A stretch of 64,000 nucleotides of DNA, from positions 1-64,000 of the forward strand of contig CALVCQ010000007.1 of the NCBI GenBank assembly GCA_944326115.1, written 5' to 3'. Positions 26,100-33,823 of this stretch are shown piece after piece. The DNA is from Candidatus Gastranaerophilales bacterium (lineage in GTDB: Bacteria > Cyanobacteriota > Vampirovibrionia > Gastranaerophilales > Gastranaerophilaceae). The notes below the pieces were generated by a model. The model ran no database searches. It had not been told where the DNA came from and was given only the letters and a program-made list of their open reading frames with translations. The first letter of the stretch is position 1; the number at the start of each line of letters is the position of its first letter. Both the position numbers and the translations under genes were made by a program.

Positions 26100-27066
26100 T
26101 AAATCTCAGTGTTACCATTAGTCGACCGTTTTCAATGTGCCCTTCAACGACCTCAAATTCGCATGTACTGGGGAGCAAAATTTCTTTTTGATTAAAAAAT
26201 TTGTTCTTTGTGTCGAGCAACTTATTTACATCAATACCCTTACATTTTCCTTTTACACCGATAATTTTGATAAAACATTTATCAGCATACTCATATTTGT
26301 CAGTTAATACAGATAAATCATCGGTTGTTGAAAACAGATGATCCGGCGTATATTTTACAAGTTTATCGGGGTGCTTATTTTTTTCTGCAAGTAATTTCAA
26401 CAAACGTTTGATTTGAAATCTGCTTTGTTCGCCCCTGTATAAAGTATCAACTCCAATAGTATCATTTGATGATTTAATAAATTTATTTATTATTTTTGTG
26501 TATTCAAAATTTGATGCAGAATCATTTTTTTTGAAAACTTGAAGCTTATTTACATATTCCTCTATATAATGTTTGATTTTATCGAGAGACAGCAATTTTA
26601 CCTCGTCTTTTAAAATCCCGTAAAGAGCATAGTCTCCTCGGCATCTTATTATGTCATCAGCCGTCATTTCCAATTTCATACAATCATTCATGTTACAAAT
26701 TTCATCATATGAAAACAGGTCGCCGGATGAGCTAATTCTTTTTGCAAAACTCCGGTCATTTAAGTCATCTATCGCCATTGCCATCTCATCACAAGAGTTA
26801 ATAAAATCGTCAGATAATTGTGAATAATTTAAAGAACCTTCATGACTGAATTTTACAAGCTTTTTTGCACTTCCCCCGGAACGCAAAAAAGACAAAACAT
26901 CGCTGCGCTGAAAACAATCTGTTGCAAGATTGCCCGCTAATTTGGGAGATATAGGCAAACTGTCAATAACACATGTAACAGGCTGACTATCTGTTTGCTT
27001 CACAAGCCTGACAACATCATCAGTATAATTTTTTGCGTAATTTATAATTTTGCCTAGTTGTAACAT
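26089..27066 (-). CDS. Mono-ADP-ribosyltransferase-like protein (R-S-E type)
   Basis: 325 residues. The C-terminal 120 carry the three landmarks of R-S-E ADP-ribosyltransferases: DTLYRGEQ (Arg211), DHLFSTTDD (Ser246-Thr-Thr, the STS position), and FFNQKEILLPSTCEFEVV with Gln293 and Glu295 forming a QxE motif. EILLP followed by a beta strand is typical of the ARTT loop in ExoS/C3-like enzymes. Residues 1-195 match nothing recognised. No signal peptide or membrane segment. The QxE form is associated with Asn/Gln or nucleic-acid targets rather than Arg, but the target is unknown. Convergent with the NADAR gene, stops overlapping by 11 bases; the ribosome-binding site is weak (TTAGG). Confidence 0.75.
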   Translation of the reverse strand: MLQLGKIINYAKNYTDDVVRLVKQTDSQPVTCVIDSLPISPKLAGNLATDCFQRSDVLSFLRSGGSAKKLVKFSHEGSLNYSQLSDDFINSCDEMAMAIDDLNDRSFAKRISSSGDLFSYDEICNMNDCMKLEMTADDIIRCRGDYALYGILKDEVKLLSLDKIKHYIEEYVNKLQVFKKNDSASNFEYTKIINKFIKSSNDTIGVDTLYRGEQSRFQIKRLLKLLAEKNKHPDKLVKYTPDHLFSTTDDLSVLTDKYEYADKCFIKIIGVKGKCKGIDVNKLLDTKNKFFNQKEILLPSTCEFEVVEGHIENGRLMVTLRFISN

Positions 27067-27374
27067 TTAAATAACCTAACCAAACTTTTCTACCTATGTA
27101 TATAAACAAATTTGTGAACAAAAAATTGTCTAAATGTTACATAATGTATAAATTTCCTTTGATTTTGTTTCCTTTTAGCCTAATTAAAATATTCTTTATG
27201 ACTTTTTGGCCTGATAAAGTATAGTTCAGTACAGTTAAAAACACCGTTTCACTCAACATCCGTCCTGTACAAATTGGCTTAAAGTCCACGGTTATAAAAA
27301 TTGATAATTCCAAAATTAGACTCTATAGAGCTATTATTTATAAATTTAAAACGGGAATATTATAAATATAAGAT
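27067..27374. other. AT-rich spacer with no recognised feature
   Basis: Between the ADP-ribosyltransferase start and repeat copy C. It must hold the minus-strand promoter of that gene, but no convincing box pair was identified. Confidence 0.5.
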
Positions 27375-27554
27375 AAAATGTCTGAGTGGGACCTCGCTTG
27401 TAGGAGTGGTACACGGAGTGCGAGTGGCGCCGAGTCTAGCATTTTACGGAAGTGACCCCATGCGCTTGTTGACTGTGCCGGACTTATTGTTAAATATTGA
27501 ACTTGCTTATTGCACAGGTTCAACAAGTAGTCGGAGTCAGTTGACAATATGAAA
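27375..27554 (+). repeat. Dispersed repeat, long form (copy C)
   Basis: Same architecture and orientation as copy B, starting AAAATGTCTGAG, with the CTCGC...GCGAG hairpin region, then GTCTAGCATTTTAC and the core ending GTAGTCGGAGTCAGTTGAC plus AATATG. It lacks the roughly 60-base insert present in copy B. It ends 20 bases before the next gene. Confidence 0.9.
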
Positions 27555-27574
27555 ATAATAAGGAGTCGAAAGAA

Positions 27575-27919
27575 ATGGTTAATTCAGTAAATTCAATTTC
27601 AACATCATCAGTTAGTACATCAAATACAAGAGAATTATCGGAGGAAGAAAAGGAAAAACTTCAAGATGAAGGATTGTTTCCTGCTCAAGATAAAGATCCT
27701 TCTCAAAAAAATCAGACTACAACCACCCTGACAGAAGATAATGCACGAACGGAAGCTTTGTCTTATATAAATATTTTAAAATCAAAATACCCTCAGCTTG
27801 CTGCAAAACTGGATTCATATTACTCCAATCTTGATTTTTCAGTGTTATGTTCGGAAGCAGCTACTGCCACAGATGTACGGGCATATATATTCAGTGAAAC
27901 ACAGAGCTATTTCAATTAA
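27575..27919 (+). CDS. Small Ser/Thr-rich protein of unknown function
   Basis: 114 residues, ATG nine bases after AAGGAG. The N-terminal 55 residues are Ser/Thr/Asn/Glu-rich and probably disordered (SISTSSVSTSNTRELSEEEK). The C-terminal half is helical (ARTEALSYINILKSKYPQLA, TATDVRAYIFSETQSYF). It has no signal peptide. It precedes the EF-hand/LysM gene on the same strand, with a hairpin between them. Not recognised; the disordered polar N-terminus would suit an exported substrate, which is speculation. Confidence 0.6.
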   Translation: MVNSVNSISTSSVSTSNTRELSEEEKEKLQDEGLFPAQDKDPSQKNQTTTTLTEDNARTEALSYINILKSKYPQLAAKLDSYYSNLDFSVLCSEAATATDVRAYIFSETQSYFN

Positions 27920-27965
27920 TACTTATAATACTTATAAAATTATGAGCGGAAAATCTCCGGCAAAA

Positions 27966-28008
27966 ATACCCTGCAGAAGCTCTCTTCAAATGAGCTGCCG
28001 CAGGGTAT
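27966..28008. repeat. Long imperfect hairpin
   Basis: ATACCCTGC (27966-27974) and GCAGGGTAT (28000-28008) pair perfectly, with an inner AGCTC/GAGCT stem. The T-rich flank is on the minus strand only, where no gene ends. It may terminate the 27575 transcript weakly or be a processed RNA structure. Confidence 0.45.
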
Positions 28009-28052
28009 ACGAATATTAAGAAACATTAACAAAAAACTAATATTAAAATATC

Positions 28053-28152
28053 TTTACAATTGCTTCAAATTCAATGATACTCTGCTAATAGCATAGCATG
28101 GCGTGGCGAAAATCAAAAAAAAGATTAAATTTATAAATAAAATTTCCGATAT
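28053..28152 (+). promoter_or_regulatory. Promoter and conserved leader of the EF-hand/LysM gene
   Basis: -35 TTTACA (28053-28058), 17-bp spacer, -10 GATACT (28076-28081) with a TG just upstream, TAGCATAGCAT (28089-28099) and TTCCGATAT (28144-28152). It matches the region before the giant EF-hand gene at 7577 in order, spacing and sequence. Confidence 0.7.
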
Positions 28153-28187
28153 ATATAGCAGTGCGTATAATACGGAAAGGAACTGCT

Positions 28188-29810
28188 GTGGGCGATTTAG
28201 AAATTGGTAAAGGTCAAAAATACGATTTAACAGAGGTCTCTGCTGAAGGTATAACAAAACAACAAATTGACGGAGACAGAAAAAAGCTTAATGCGATTTT
28301 CAACGTGTTTGATAAACAGTTTGGCAGTTTTGACGGTGTGCTTGATTCACGTGAACTTGCAAATATGGTATCGGTTTTTAATGCTATAGATAAAGACCGA
28401 AATAATAAATTGGACAATGATGAGCTGAATGCTCTTGCAAGCATACTGAATGAACGCATACCGGAAGGAGAAGAAAAAGTCTCCGGAAAAGATGTAAAGA
28501 ACTTTTTGTTACAAATACTAGGCGCTCAGAAAGATGATGAAAAGATTTCTGTATCTGAGCTAAATACAAACAAGTTTGAAGCTCCGGAAATTGATATTAA
28601 TGAGGACGTTCAGAACATTATATCCGGGCGGATCATGGGTTCTGATATTAAAGGTTTAGCATATCCTGGTCAAAGTGACGAAACTGTTAAAAAGAAACAG
28701 CAGGAGGAAGAACCGCAGAAGCTCCACTCTTATACCGTGCAGGAGGGAGAACGTTATACTGACTTGATAATCCACTCTTTAAAAGCACAGGGCGTTACAG
28801 ATCCTACTGAACAACAAATAAAAGAAGCAAAAGATAATTTTGAAAAAAATAACCCCGGTGCGGTAAAAAGAACTGCAAAAGGCTACGAGTATCTGCTTGT
28901 CGGTGCAAAAGTTCAGCTGGAAGGCGAACTGCAGGATAAAGATAATGCTCAGGATCAGATAAATAAATATATAAAAGAACATGTTAACAATAATGGAAGC
29001 GGCGCAGTTGTAAAAAAACCGGCTGCGGATCCGGCTGCTGCCGCTGCTGCTGCTAAAGTAGAAGGATACAGGCCAACTTTTTCTCCCGACTTTTTCTATG
29101 ATGAAAAAACTAAAACCCACTACAAGTGGGACAAAAATTCAAATAGTTTAAAAAAAGCGCCAAAGGTTGTTTATGTGGACAAAGACGGATCCTATACAAC
29201 GAAAGGTGAAGGAGTAGCAGACAATAAATATAAAGGTGTAACCTTTAATCAAGATGGTGAAATTATACGACTTGATGTAAGAAATGATTCTAATAATCGC
29301 TACGCAAATAAAGATTATGCTGCAGAAAAACTCGGCTTTAGAAAAACTAATGCATCGGGATCCTTCGGTATTTATTATCATGAAAAAACGCAACAGCATT
29401 ACAAATGGAATGCAGAAAAGTATGGCTTTGAACCGATGGATAAAAATATAACATGGGTTGGACAAGATGGTGCAATTAAAGCAAATATACCTGATAGCGA
29501 TGGTGGAATAATCGGAACAGTTGAGACAAGAGTTGACGGCTCAACAGTTGAGACGTTATATAGTGTGAACGGCTCTCCTGAAATAGTGATAGAAAAGAAT
29601 TCAGAGCATTTTGTAACAAAAGAAATAACCACAATCAGCGATTCAACTAATCCAAATTATTTGCATAAGTACGTTACTACTTATGGCAAAAATGGTTCTT
29701 ATACAAGCGAGCATCTGGACAATGATAATAATCAGATAGGTCAAACTGTTTATTATGATGAAAAAGACAATGTACTGACTAAGGAACAGTATGAAGCATT
29801 GCAAAAATAG
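28188..29810 (+). CDS. EF-hand / LysM protein (540 aa)
   Basis: GTG 28188 is chosen as start: AAAGGA lies just upstream and the protein then begins MGDLEIGKGQKYDLT, parallel to MGLFSRDLKVGQGEKYDIT of the giant protein at 2646-7577. Seen: the KYD module (10-35), an EF-hand at 68-79 (DKDRNNKLDNDE), a LysM-like domain (181-245, YTVQEGERYTDLIIHSLKAQ), an Ala-rich linker (about 283-290), and two similar repeats with FFYDEKTKTHYKWDKNS (302-318) and IYYHEKTQQHYKWNAEK (395-411). C-terminal DGSTVET/NGSYTSE turns echo the giant protein. Inference: a wall-associated calcium-binding protein, co-regulated with its larger relative. A hairpin terminator follows. Confidence 0.8.
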   Translation: MGDLEIGKGQKYDLTEVSAEGITKQQIDGDRKKLNAIFNVFDKQFGSFDGVLDSRELANMVSVFNAIDKDRNNKLDNDELNALASILNERIPEGEEKVSGKDVKNFLLQILGAQKDDEKISVSELNTNKFEAPEIDINEDVQNIISGRIMGSDIKGLAYPGQSDETVKKKQQEEEPQKLHSYTVQEGERYTDLIIHSLKAQGVTDPTEQQIKEAKDNFEKNNPGAVKRTAKGYEYLLVGAKVQLEGELQDKDNAQDQINKYIKEHVNNNGSGAVVKKPAADPAAAAAAAKVEGYRPTFSPDFFYDEKTKTHYKWDKNSNSLKKAPKVVYVDKDGSYTTKGEGVADNKYKGVTFNQDGEIIRLDVRNDSNNRYANKDYAAEKLGFRKTNASGSFGIYYHEKTQQHYKWNAEKYGFEPMDKNITWVGQDGAIKANIPDSDGGIIGTVETRVDGSTVETLYSVNGSPEIVIEKNSEHFVTKEITTISDSTNPNYLHKYVTTYGKNGSYTSEHLDNDNNQIGQTVYYDEKDNVLTKEQYEALQK

Positions 29811-29823
29811 CAGCAGTAAATAC

Positions 29824-29860
29824 AAAAAGCGGAGGCACAGTCAATTTGCCTCCGCTTTTT
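29824..29860 (+). terminator. Terminator after the EF-hand/LysM gene
   Basis: AAAAAGCGGAGGCA, nine-base loop, TGCCTCCGCTTTTT: a 14-bp G+C-rich stem with a T tract. Confidence 0.9.
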
Positions 29861-29979
29861 ATTTAAGACATTTTTGTATTGAACGGAAAAATCCCGTAAA
29901 TATTTAACATATTTTACATCTTTATAAAAATTTTATACCACTGTAAAAATTTTTTGATAGAATATCAAGAGAGGAAGCT

Positions 29980-30336
29980 ATGCAAATTGAATTTTTATAC
30001 TCAAAAATACACAGAGCAACCGTTACTGATGCAAACCTTGAATATGTAGGCTCTATTACAATTGATGAAGAGTTGATGGAAGCCGCAAATCTTCTGGAAG
30101 GGATGAAAGTTGATATTTTGAATGTCAACAACGGCGAACGTTTTCAGACCTATGTCATAAAAGGCAAAAGAGGCAACAGAGATATCTGCCTAAACGGTGC
30201 CGCTGCCAGAAAGGCGGCAATAGGCGACAAAGTTATTATTGTTTCTTATGCTATGATGACCCTTGAAGAAAAAGCCCTGTTCAAACCTTCCGTTGTTTTG
30301 GTTGACGAAAAAAATAATATTGTTAAGAAAATTTGA
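29980..30336 (+). CDS. panD: Aspartate 1-decarboxylase proenzyme
   Basis: 118 residues. Makes beta-alanine for pantothenate and CoA. The self-cleavage site lies in EYVGSITID (Gly24-Ser25), where Ser25 becomes the pyruvoyl group. Further family motifs: [45 protein letters not shown] (Thr/Tyr active-site region). GAGAGGAAG precedes the ATG. The stop is followed by a hairpin. Confidence 0.97.
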   Translation: MQIEFLYSKIHRATVTDANLEYVGSITIDEELMEAANLLEGMKVDILNVNNGERFQTYVIKGKRGNRDICLNGAAARKAAIGDKVIIVSYAMMTLEEKALFKPSVVLVDEKNNIVKKI

Positions 30337-30346
30337 CAAAACAAAT

Positions 30347-30376
30347 AAACCGGCAAAAAATTTTTTGTCCGGTTTT
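30347..30376 (+). terminator. Terminator or attenuating hairpin between panD and the kinase gene
   Basis: AAACCGGCAAAAAA paired with TTTTTTGTCCGGTTTT (one bulged T). It sits in the 71-bp gap before the next start, so that gene may depend on read-through or its own promoter. Confidence 0.7.
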
Positions 30377-30407
30377 AATTTTACTAAAGCAAAAAGGAAT
30401 TCATAAA

Positions 30408-31286
30408 GTGCAAAATACAATAACACAGGAATTCATCACAAAACCCGAGCAAAGGTTACAGAAAACCCCTGATAAAATCCTTCTCCGTTATATAGAACAA
30501 AGACTGAATAAAATTTTCTTTGATGAGGTGAACTCACAGGATTCAATATTTAAAAAAGTAAGCAATAACGCAATTTACAAAATGGCTTTATTTATATCAG
30601 GCAATATAAAAAGAGCCTGTTCTATAGGTATTGCGGGGGAGACCGCAAGCGGTAAATCCACAATCGCCTATGATATTATAAATACAATTCAGGCTTTTGC
30701 CGATGAATACTGCTTTGAAAATGTTATTACCAGAATAAACACCGATGATTATTATTACGACCGTTCGGATATGGTGAAAAAAGCAGGGAGCTTTGCAGAA
30801 TTTGCAAAACATTATGATCTTGATGTGCCGGAAGCGCTTGAACTTGAACTGATGAAAAAACATATAAAACAGCTTTTGTTCGGTGATACTGTATATCTGC
30901 CAAAGTACGATATGTCAGGCACTGCAATAAGAAAAGACAATGTAACCAAAGCTGTTCCTTCAAAAATTATTATCTCAGAAGGGCTTTTCACCCTTACAGA
31001 AAAAGTTGTTGATGCGTTTGATTTTAAAATTTATGTAGATGTATCACACAATGTTCAAAAAGAAAGATTTTATAAACGTGCACAGGAACGGGATTTAGGA
31101 GATTCTGCCGACGAAGTTTATAAAAATGCCTCCTCAAAAGCAAAAATATACATTCACCCGACAGCAATGAAGGCGGATATAGTATTGTCAGGCGAAGCTG
31201 ACAGAGCTGCATATAAAAAGTTTATAAATAAGCTGCTTGCAATTGTAGAAGATGTTCATTGCAAAAATTTTGCAATGCCGCACTAA
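30408..31286 (+). CDS. Uridine kinase / phosphoribulokinase-family protein
   Basis: GTG 30408 is chosen because AAGGA precedes it; the frame is open further upstream but runs through the terminator hairpin. 292 residues with a P-loop (GIAGETASGKSTIAYDI), RINTDDYYYDRSD (the substrate-binding region of uridine kinases), a YLPKYDMSGTAI segment and IIISEGLFTL (Walker B-like). It phosphorylates a ribosyl or nucleoside hydroxyl; uridine/cytidine is most likely. The N-terminal 65 residues are an extension without a recognised motif. Confidence 0.85.
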   Translation: MQNTITQEFITKPEQRLQKTPDKILLRYIEQRLNKIFFDEVNSQDSIFKKVSNNAIYKMALFISGNIKRACSIGIAGETASGKSTIAYDIINTIQAFADEYCFENVITRINTDDYYYDRSDMVKKAGSFAEFAKHYDLDVPEALELELMKKHIKQLLFGDTVYLPKYDMSGTAIRKDNVTKAVPSKIIISEGLFTLTEKVVDAFDFKIYVDVSHNVQKERFYKRAQERDLGDSADEVYKNASSKAKIYIHPTAMKADIVLSGEADRAAYKKFINKLLAIVEDVHCKNFAMPH

Positions 31287-31297
31287 TGAGGTTTTTT

Positions 31298-31897
31298 ATG
31301 AAATTATGCTTATTTCAAGGGACTTTTAACCCTATACATAATGCACATTTAAAAATCTGTGAGTATGCAAAAAAGAACTTTGACTTTGACAAGATTCTTT
31401 TGATTCCTGCTGCCCGTCCTCCTCATAAGAGTTATGACGAGTCTTTTTCTCAGCACAGACTAAATATGGCTGAAATAGCAGCGCAGGATATAGATTATAT
31501 CGAAGTAAGCGATATAGAATACCATAGAGATGACCTGTCGTATACCGTTCTTACTGTTGAAGAAATTTATGAAAAATATCCGGTTGAAGGAATGATAAAT
31601 TTTATCATAGGTACAGATGCTTTTAAAAATATTGAAAGCTGGTATGAAACAGAAAAGCTTAAAAACCTTGTTGATTTTGTTCTTTTTGTAAGAGAAGATG
31701 AGCAATCTCTGAAGGAAGATGAAACATATTTGCAAAAGCTAAAAGAAAAAGGCTATAATTACAGAATGATGAAAATGCCTTTTGTAGACATTTCTTCTAC
31801 TCAAATAAGAAAAAATATACACAACAGCGTTCCGATAAAAGCGCTGGTTCCTGAAGGAGTTGCAAAATATATTGATAAATATGGTTTATACAGATAA
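31298..31897 (+). CDS. nadD: Nicotinate-nucleotide adenylyltransferase
   Basis: 199 residues. Adenylates nicotinate mononucleotide in NAD synthesis. ATG 31298 follows GAGG and opens MKLCLFQGTFNPIHNAHLK, the GxFxPxHxGH nucleotidyltransferase motif. The distal motif is DISSTQIRKNI (ISSTxIR). Also seen: IPAARPPHKSY and FIIGTDAFKNIESWYE. It overlaps yqeK by 17 bases, a pairing known from many bacteria. Confidence 0.97.
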   Translation: MKLCLFQGTFNPIHNAHLKICEYAKKNFDFDKILLIPAARPPHKSYDESFSQHRLNMAEIAAQDIDYIEVSDIEYHRDDLSYTVLTVEEIYEKYPVEGMINFIIGTDAFKNIESWYETEKLKNLVDFVLFVREDEQSLKEDETYLQKLKEKGYNYRMMKMPFVDISSTQIRKNIHNSVPIKALVPEGVAKYIDKYGLYR

Positions 31898-32471
31898 AAA
31901 TATCGTGGATATTGAAAACTGGCTGAAAGAAAATTTGTACGAAGAACGCTACATCCATTCTATAGGTGTAATGGAGGCAGCTGTAGAACTTGCTCAAATG
32001 TTTAATATGGATATTGAAAAGGCAAGAATTACAGGTCTTTTGCATGATGCGGCAAAATGTTTTTCAAATGAAAAGCTTCTTGAGATTATTCATCAGCATA
32101 TTCCGGAAGTCCATGATTGTGAACTTTTAAACTACAAAACTCTCCATGCGCCTGTCAGTGCATATCTTGCAAAAACACAATTCGGCATAGAAGACCGGGA
32201 AATACTAGATGCAATAAGATGGCATACTCTCGGCAGATGTAATATGAGTGATTTTGAAAAGATTATTTTTCTTGCGGACAAAATTGAAGCAAGAACAAGA
32301 GACAAAGAATTTCGACATCAATGCTTAGAATTATTAAAAGAAGACAACGGACTGGACAAAGCACTTTTTAAATGCTTTGAAGCTACCATAAAAAGTCTTG
32401 TAGACAGACGTCTGGCAATCTGTCACATAACAATTGATGTATATAATGAACTGTTGGAAAAGATATTGTAA
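31881..32471 (+). CDS. yqeK: YqeK-type HD-domain hydrolase (Ap4A hydrolase-like)
   Basis: 196 residues from ATG 31881 inside nadD. HD-domain residues are visible: ERYIHSIGVMEAAVELAQ (first His), LLHDAAK (His-Asp), then IRWHTLG and FLADKIEARTR. YqeK enzymes split diadenosine tetraphosphate symmetrically into ADP. Position directly after nadD agrees. The downstream rsfS gene often found there is not in this place. Confidence 0.93.
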   Translation: MVYTDKNIVDIENWLKENLYEERYIHSIGVMEAAVELAQMFNMDIEKARITGLLHDAAKCFSNEKLLEIIHQHIPEVHDCELLNYKTLHAPVSAYLAKTQFGIEDREILDAIRWHTLGRCNMSDFEKIIFLADKIEARTRDKEFRHQCLELLKEDNGLDKALFKCFEATIKSLVDRRLAICHITIDVYNELLEKIL

Positions 32472-32490
32472 TTTTATAAAGGGAAAATAA

Positions 32491-33717
32491 ATGATAATTC
32501 CAAGCATAGATTTAATGAACGGGAAAGCTGTACAGCTTAAACAGGGTGTGGAAAAAGTTCTGGAACGCAGTGATGTTTTAGAACTAGCTAAATATTACGG
32601 ACGATTTGGCGAAATTGCCGTTATTGACCTTGATGCAGCAGTCGGTAACGGTAATAATGAAGAGGTGATATCTCAAATATGTAAAATTGCTTCCTGTCGT
32701 GTAGGCGGAGGAATAAGAGATGTTGATAAAGCAAAAAGAATGCTAGCAATGGGTGCAAAAAAAATAATAATAGGCACTGCAGCAAATGAAGACCTGTTAT
32801 CAAAACTCCCGGCAGACAGAGTTCTTGTTGCTATTGATACAAAAGACGGCAAAGTCGCTACCCACGGCTGGACAAAGACTGCAGATGCAACACCTCTTGA
32901 TTTTGTAAGACGGTTTAACAATCTTTGTTCCGGTTTTTTGTACACCATTGTTGAAAAAGAAGGAATGATGGGCGGTACGGATATAGAAGCAATAAAAGAA
33001 ATAAGAAGCGCTACCACAAAAGAACTAGTGGCGGCAGGCGGTATTTCTTCAGTTGAAGAGATAGTTCAGCTGCAAAAAATGAATGTTTCAACCCAGCTCG
33101 GTATGTGTATTTATACGGGTAAAGTTCAGCTGGAAGAAGCCTTTGTAAAATGTCTGGACTTTGAAAAAAGATTCGGCTATCTGCCTACAATAGTACAGGA
33201 TTATGATACAAAACAGGTTCTGACTCTTGCATATTCTTCGCCCGAGTCAGTTTTGCAAGCATTAAAGACAGGAAAAGGTACATATTTCAGCCGTTCAAGA
33301 AAACAAATCTGGGTAAAAGGCGAGACCTCAGGAAATACTCAGGAACTTGTGACTGCCCGCTTTGATTGTGATATGGATGCTCTTTTGTTTATTGTCAAAC
33401 AAAAAGGTAATGCATGCCATCTGGGCAAATATTCGTGTTTCGGAGATAAAGAATTTTCAATAAATGAGCTTTACAATCTCTTAATAGACAGAAAGAGAGT
33501 TCTGCCTGACAATTCATTTACAACAAAACTTTTTAAAGATGAATTTTATCTAAAAAGAAAAATAATGGAAGAAGCCTTTGAATCCGTAAATTTTGAAAAA
33601 GGTGACGGTCTCGAGTGGGAAGCTGCTGACCTGACATATTTTATGCTTACGTTTATGGCAATGCATAATGTCACGCCGCAGGATGTATTGAATAATCTTG
33701 CTTCACGCAGAAAATAG
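32491..33717 (+). CDS. hisAIE: HisA-HisI-HisE trifunctional fusion
   Basis: 408 residues, ATG behind AAGGGA. Residues 1-225: HisA (ProFAR isomerase) TIM barrel with IPSIDLMNGKAVQL (Asp7), CRVGGGIRD, VAIDTKDGKVATHGW (Asp116) and AAGGISS. Residues 228-316: HisI (PR-AMP cyclohydrolase) with YFSRSRKQIWVKGETSGNTQ, FDCDMDALLF and NACHLGKYSCF zinc/magnesium ligands. Residues 322-408: HisE (PR-ATP pyrophosphatase) with LLIDRKRVLPDNSFTTKL and a weakened KIMEEAFE. Together they cover steps 2-4 of histidine synthesis. The HisA part is slightly short. HisIE fusions are common; fusion to HisA is unusual. No other his gene is nearby. Confidence 0.92.
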   Translation: MIIPSIDLMNGKAVQLKQGVEKVLERSDVLELAKYYGRFGEIAVIDLDAAVGNGNNEEVISQICKIASCRVGGGIRDVDKAKRMLAMGAKKIIIGTAANEDLLSKLPADRVLVAIDTKDGKVATHGWTKTADATPLDFVRRFNNLCSGFLYTIVEKEGMMGGTDIEAIKEIRSATTKELVAAGGISSVEEIVQLQKMNVSTQLGMCIYTGKVQLEEAFVKCLDFEKRFGYLPTIVQDYDTKQVLTLAYSSPESVLQALKTGKGTYFSRSRKQIWVKGETSGNTQELVTARFDCDMDALLFIVKQKGNACHLGKYSCFGDKEFSINELYNLLIDRKRVLPDNSFTTKLFKDEFYLKRKIMEEAFESVNFEKGDGLEWEAADLTYFMLTFMAMHNVTPQDVLNNLASRRK

Positions 33718-33823
33718 CTAAAAGTTAACAAAACTTAATTTTAGGGCTTCTTGAGTCAATATTTCTGGATTAATTGTCTTTATTTTTATTGTAGGTGAAG
33801 TGTAGATAAGGCAGTGTATAATA

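Noticed and set aside
28166-28171. TATAAT just before the GTG start at 28188 as the promoter
   Set aside because: Transcription would start around 28178 and remove part of the ribosome-binding site; the TTTACA/GATACT pair 100 bp upstream, conserved at the second locus, is more convincing.
30333-30407. Upstream TTG start of the uridine-kinase-like gene
   Set aside because: The extra 25 codons run through the panD terminator hairpin; GTG 30408 has AAGGA at proper spacing.
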